Assembly (NCBI GenBank): GCA_039820585.1
Contig: JBCBPV010000003.1
Span: 30,796-94,795 of the forward strand
Origin: JBCBGF01 sp039820585
GTDB taxonomy: Bacteria; Pseudomonadota; Alphaproteobacteria; Rhodobacterales; Rhodobacteraceae
Direction of reading: 5' to 3'
Length of the DNA stretch: 64,000 bases
In this document: piece after piece, positions 60,638 through 64,000 of the stretch
How positions within the stretch are numbered: the stretch's first letter is position 1
Layout of the letters: each line of letters starts with the position of its first letter
Notes under the pieces: model-generated
Databases searched by the model: none
The model's input: the letters and a program-made list of their open reading frames with translations, nothing else
Told to the model about the DNA's origin: nothing
Translations under genes and position numbers: made by a program

Positions 60638-61690
60638 ATGCCGGACGTCGCCCAACACGCGCTTGCAACCGACACGATGGGCATGTCCTTCGACCCCCGG
60701 ATCGGCCAGATCGCCAGCTTCGTGGTGAACGACAACGCCCAACAAATCGCCCCGCTCCACCGCGCCCCCTGGGTCGACACGGACACGGACCTGCCCGCCG
60801 ACGCCCCGCCGCACCTGACCCTTCTCGGCGGTGACTTCTTCTGCGCCCCCTTCGGCGGCCGCGAAGCCGGCTCTCCCCAGCATGGCTGGCCCGCCAACGC
60901 GCCCTGGACGCTCGACACCGCCGCGCAAACCCACCTGACCGCCACGCTCAGCCACCCGGTCTGCGGCGCAACCCTCACCAAAGACCTGCGCCTCCACCCC
61001 GGCCACCCCTTCGTCTACCAACGCCACACCTTCGCGGGCGGCGCAGGGCGCATCCCCGTCGCCAACCACGCCAATGTCGCGGTGCCCAACGGCGCGCTGA
61101 TCCGCACATCGCCCAAAAGGCTCTGGATCACCCCGGAAGACCCACAGGAAAGCGACCCCACCCGCGGACGCTCAATCCTCCGCTATCCCGCCAGCAGCAC
61201 CGATCCCGCCCGTTTTCCCGGCGCCGAGGGCCCCATCGACCTGACCCGCTACCCCTTCGGCCCACGGCACGAAGATTTCGTCGCCGCCCTCGACCCGCCC
61301 GCCGCCACGCTGGGTTGGACAGCCATCACCCGCCCCGTCGAAGGCGATCTGTTCCTGTCGCTGAAACACGCAGCTTTCCTGCCCATGACCATGCTCTGGC
61401 ACTCCAACGGCGGGCGCGATTACGCCCCATGGTCGGGCCGCCACACGGGCTGTCTCGGCGTGGAAGAGGGCGCGGCAGGAACGGTCCTGGGTCACGGCCC
61501 CGCCGTAGACGCCGCGCTAACCCTGCAACCCGGTGGCGAAACATCGGTCACCCACGCCATTGGCGCCATCGCCTGGCCCAGCGGCAGCGCGGTCACGGAC
61601 ATTGCCCTTGACCACGACAACCTCACCATCACAGGCACCTGCGGCACCACACGCCAGCTTCCGTTTGACGCCGCCTGGCTCGGCCTCTGA
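60638..61690 (+). CDS. Unrecognised protein, possibly aldose mutarotase-like
   Basis: 350 residues from ATG 60638, 7 bases after iolB. I do not recognise the family with confidence. It is predicted soluble and rich in beta-strand, with no signal peptide and no membrane segment. LTLLGGDFFCAPFGG, VYQRHTFAGGAGRIPVANHAN and a C-terminal LQPGGETSVTHAI are in the style of galactose mutarotase-like beta-sandwich proteins. The last gene of the inositol transporter operon, so a role in inositol or derived sugar-acid metabolism is likely. It converges on cysG with a 3-base gap. Confidence 0.8.
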   Translation: MPDVAQHALATDTMGMSFDPRIGQIASFVVNDNAQQIAPLHRAPWVDTDTDLPADAPPHLTLLGGDFFCAPFGGREAGSPQHGWPANAPWTLDTAAQTHLTATLSHPVCGATLTKDLRLHPGHPFVYQRHTFAGGAGRIPVANHANVAVPNGALIRTSPKRLWITPEDPQESDPTRGRSILRYPASSTDPARFPGAEGPIDLTRYPFGPRHEDFVAALDPPAATLGWTAITRPVEGDLFLSLKHAAFLPMTMLWHSNGGRDYAPWSGRHTGCLGVEEGAAGTVLGHGPAVDAALTLQPGGETSVTHAIGAIAWPSGSAVTDIALDHDNLTITGTCGTTRQLPFDAAWLGL

Positions 61691-61693
61691 CCG

Positions 61694-63076
61694 TCAGGCC
61701 ATCCGGCGCGCGGCCACCGCCTGCGCCTTCGGAAACCGGACAGAGATCAACGCAATCCCCGTCACCCCCTCGGCCATCATCGTGCGCTGCAGCGTGTCCA
61801 ACCGACAGGACAAGAACCGCTCGCGCGCGGTCGTCACCTCCACCGCGATCTCCACCGGCGTCTCCGGCGCGGCGCCCGCCGCCATCAGTGACCGGCTGAT
61901 CTTGCCCGCCGCCCGCACACCCATATAGATCGCCAACGTCGTGCCCGCATGCACATGGCGCGCCCAATCGGGTGCTGGATCCCCCGGCCGACAGGTGCCC
62001 GTCACCATCACAATGGTATCCGTCTCCCCCCGCTCCGTCAGGCTCTGGCCAGAGGCCGCCGCCGCCGCAGAGGCCGCGGTAATCCCCGGCACCACCTCAA
62101 CCGTCACACCAGCCCCCCGCGCCGCCTCCAGTTCCTCGGTCGCGCGCCCGAACACCGATGGATCGCCTGATTTCAACCGCACCACCCGGCGCCCCTTGCG
62201 CGCCTCTGCCACGATCAACGCGCAGATCCGGTCCTGCGGCCAGGACGCCGCCCCCACCTCTTTGCCCACGAACACCCGCTCAGCATCCCGGCGCGCCAGT
62301 TCCAGCACGCCATCATCCACCAGCCGGTCATAATAGATCACATCCGCCTCCTGCAGCCGCTCCACCGCCCGCAAGGTCAGCAAGTCCCGCGCCCCGGGCC
62401 CGGCCCCCACAAGCGCAATATGCCCCTCACCGCTGCCCTCGGGCACGCGCGCTTCGGCGATGGCCGCCTTCAGCAACTCGGCCGCCGGATCCTCTGCCCC
62501 CGTCCGGTGCAGCCGCGCAGGCGCCCCATTGAACGTCCAGGCCCAGAACGCGCGGCGCGTGTTCTGCGGCAACCGGTCCGCCACAGCCCCCCGCAACCGC
62601 CCCGCCAAGGCCGACAAGGCCCCCAAACGCGGCGGCAACAATGCCTCGATATCTGTCTTGATCTTGCGCCCCAGCACCGGCGCGGTCCCTTCCGTCCCGA
62701 TCGCCACCACCACCGGGTCGCGGTCCACGATCGAAGGCGTGGTGGCATCGCACAGCTCGGGCCGGTCCACCACATTCACCACCGCGCCCCCCGCCTTGGC
62801 CAGCGCATGCAGCGCCATATCCGTGCCCGCGCAGCCCGTCGCGATAAAGGTCAGCGCACTGCCCGCAAAGCTGTCCGGCGTGATCGCGCCCGTGTCATGC
62901 ACCGCGCGCCCCTGGGCCACGATCCCCTGCAACTCGGCGTCCAATTCCGGCGCCAACAGCACGATCTGCGCGTCGGTCTTCAGGATCAGCCGCGCCTTCT
63001 GGGCCGCCTGTTCGCCGCCACCGGCAATGACGACACGGCGACCAGTGGTGCGCAGGAACATGGGAAAAGCGTGCAT
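61694..63076 (-). CDS. cysG: Siroheme synthase CysG (trifunctional)
   Basis: 460 residues, the typical length. The N-terminal dehydrogenase/ferrochelatase part starts with RVVIAGGGEQAAQKARLIL and contains FIATGCAGTD. The C-terminal uroporphyrinogen-III methyltransferase has VGAGPGARDLLTLRAVERL, DVIYYDRLV and VPGITAASAAAA. It makes siroheme for nitrite and sulfite reductases. It lies 17 bases downstream of the nitrate reductase gene on the same strand, the usual partner in nitrate assimilation operons. Confidence 0.94.
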   Translation of the reverse strand: MHAFPMFLRTTGRRVVIAGGGEQAAQKARLILKTDAQIVLLAPELDAELQGIVAQGRAVHDTGAITPDSFAGSALTFIATGCAGTDMALHALAKAGGAVVNVVDRPELCDATTPSIVDRDPVVVAIGTEGTAPVLGRKIKTDIEALLPPRLGALSALAGRLRGAVADRLPQNTRRAFWAWTFNGAPARLHRTGAEDPAAELLKAAIAEARVPEGSGEGHIALVGAGPGARDLLTLRAVERLQEADVIYYDRLVDDGVLELARRDAERVFVGKEVGAASWPQDRICALIVAEARKGRRVVRLKSGDPSVFGRATEELEAARGAGVTVEVVPGITAASAAAAASGQSLTERGETDTIVMVTGTCRPGDPAPDWARHVHAGTTLAIYMGVRAAGKISRSLMAAGAAPETPVEIAVEVTTARERFLSCRLDTLQRTMMAEGVTGIALISVRFPKAQAVAARRMA

Positions 63077-63093
63077 CAGCAGGATCCTTTTTG

Positions 63094-64000
63094 TTATTCA
63101 GCAGCCTGGGGCAGGGTGGTGCGGGCCAAAAGATCGGCCACTTCCGGCCGACAAGACCCGCAACTGGTCCCTGCACCCGTGCGGTCACACAGCGCCTCAA
63201 GCGATGTCGCGCCACCGGAAATGGCATCCAGCAACGTGTTGCGCCCCACGTTCATGCAGGAACACACCGTCGGCCCCGGATCGGTCAAATCGCCCGCAGG
63301 CCGCGCCGCAAGCAACCCATCCGCAGGCTGCCCCAGCGCCGCAGCGACGTAATCGCGGGCGACAGACACAGGCTCGGACGACACAAACAACGCTGCCTGC
63401 AAAACCCCGTCCTGCCGAAACGCGATCCGACGGGTGTTCTGGCCCGGATCCTGCACCGTCTCAGCCGTCAACGTCTGTCCAAACAGCGCCGCCGCAAACG
63501 GATCCCAATCGCCGGGCGCCTCAGCCCCCGCCAACTCCGCCCGCCAGCCCGCATCGGTCCGCACCTGCGCCCAATAGGCACAAGGCTCTGCCGCAATACG
63601 CCGGGTCGAGACCGCGAAGCCGTACCAGGCGGCGTCCAGACGGTTGATCGCCACCTGCGTGGCCTTGCTATCGGGCTGGCCAGAGATCGGATCAGTCGCC
63701 GATCCCACCACTGGCCCGATCCGCGCCGCAGGGGCCGTCTGCCCGGTCCAATGGATCGGCGCAAACGGCGCGCCGGGCGTTGCATCGGGCGAGATCAGAA
63801 CCCGCAAAATCGCACGGCCCGTCGCGCTCGTCACTTCCGCCAGATCCGCAGGCGCAAGGCCCAGAGTGCCCGCATCCACCGGATGGATCTGCAAAAACGG
63901 CTCTGCCAGATGCCGCGACAGGCGCGGCGCTTTCGCGGTCCGGGTCATCGTATGCCACTGATCCCGGATCCGCCCGGTGTTCAGCCGATAGGGATAGGCC
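63094..64000 (-). CDS. nasA: Assimilatory nitrate reductase large subunit, C-terminal part
   Basis: Partial at its N-terminus: the gene continues past the right edge, and an internal ATG at 63948 is not the start. The visible end begins YPYRLNTGRIRDQWHTMTRT, the molybdopterin-binding C-terminal domain typical of NasA, followed by LAEPFLQIHP. After about residue 225 of the visible part a bacterioferritin-associated [2Fe-2S] domain carries four Cys (CSC and CGSC). This fused BFD domain is characteristic of NasA. With cysG downstream it marks the end of a nas operon. Confidence 0.9.
   Translation of the reverse strand, partial: AYPYRLNTGRIRDQWHTMTRTAKAPRLSRHLAEPFLQIHPVDAGTLGLAPADLAEVTSATGRAILRVLISPDATPGAPFAPIHWTGQTAPAARIGPVVGSATDPISGQPDSKATQVAINRLDAAWYGFAVSTRRIAAEPCAYWAQVRTDAGWRAELAGAEAPGDWDPFAAALFGQTLTAETVQDPGQNTRRIAFRQDGVLQAALFVSSEPVSVARDYVAAALGQPADGLLAARPAGDLTDPGPTVCSCMNVGRNTLLDAISGGATSLEALCDRTGAGTSCGSCRPEVADLLARTTLPQAAE

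Overview
The window is high-GC chromosomal DNA from an alphaproteobacterium, most probably of the Rhodobacterales/Roseobacter type. The grounds are inferential: dense ATGA-coupled operons, several TRAP transporters (one TAXI type and two DctPQM sets), a Liv-type ABC importer, MatA/MatB, and a compact type II secretion locus. I see no tRNA, rRNA, insertion sequence, phage gene or CRISPR array, and no gene-free stretch longer than 300 bases. The four widest gaps (113-270 bases) are divergent or upstream control regions and are described individually.

Left edge to 9961: a type II secretion system. gspE-gspF-gspG-gspH run leftward off the window. Divergently lies an exported DUF1800/DUF1501 pair followed by gspL-, gspM- and gspC/N-like genes. 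The exported pair sits inside the secretion locus and is a candidate dedicated cargo.

9964 to 28725: two hydrolase and transport islands. The first is a sulfatase with a TAXI-TRAP importer, divergent from a glutathione S-transferase. The second has an IclR regulator, a phosphonate monoester hydrolase-like sulfatase, a beta-keto acid cleavage enzyme (BKACE), a complete Liv-type ABC importer, a 3-hydroxyacid dehydrogenase, an SDR, a cupin, a cyclase-family hydrolase and a flavin monooxygenase. A shared 30-base element at 16620-16649 and 26931-26960 ties both ends of the second island together.

28920 to 45358: an Asp/Glu/hydantoin-type racemase, a GntR regulator, a DadA-like oxidase, a TRAP importer and a BASS-like carrier form one module. 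Malonate activation and decarboxylation genes (matB, matA, with a YciI-like gene) are divergent from a FAH hydrolase, malonic semialdehyde reductase-like, OsmC, TRAP importer and intradiol dioxygenase operon. A second GntR regulator follows. AAAATCGATTTT-type sites lie upstream of both that GntR gene and the divergent operons.

45480 to 61690: an inositol catabolic locus with iolD-C-B-J-G, divergent Gfo/Idh and iolE-like genes, a LacI regulator, and a ribose/inositol-type ABC importer. The importer operon continues into a small membrane protein, a PhyH-type oxygenase, a second iolB and an unrecognised protein. Identical TTGCAACCGGTTGCAA palindromes lie at both divergent promoters.

61694 to the right edge: cysG (siroheme synthase) and the C-terminal part of an assimilatory nitrate reductase, both leftward, the end of a nitrate assimilation operon.
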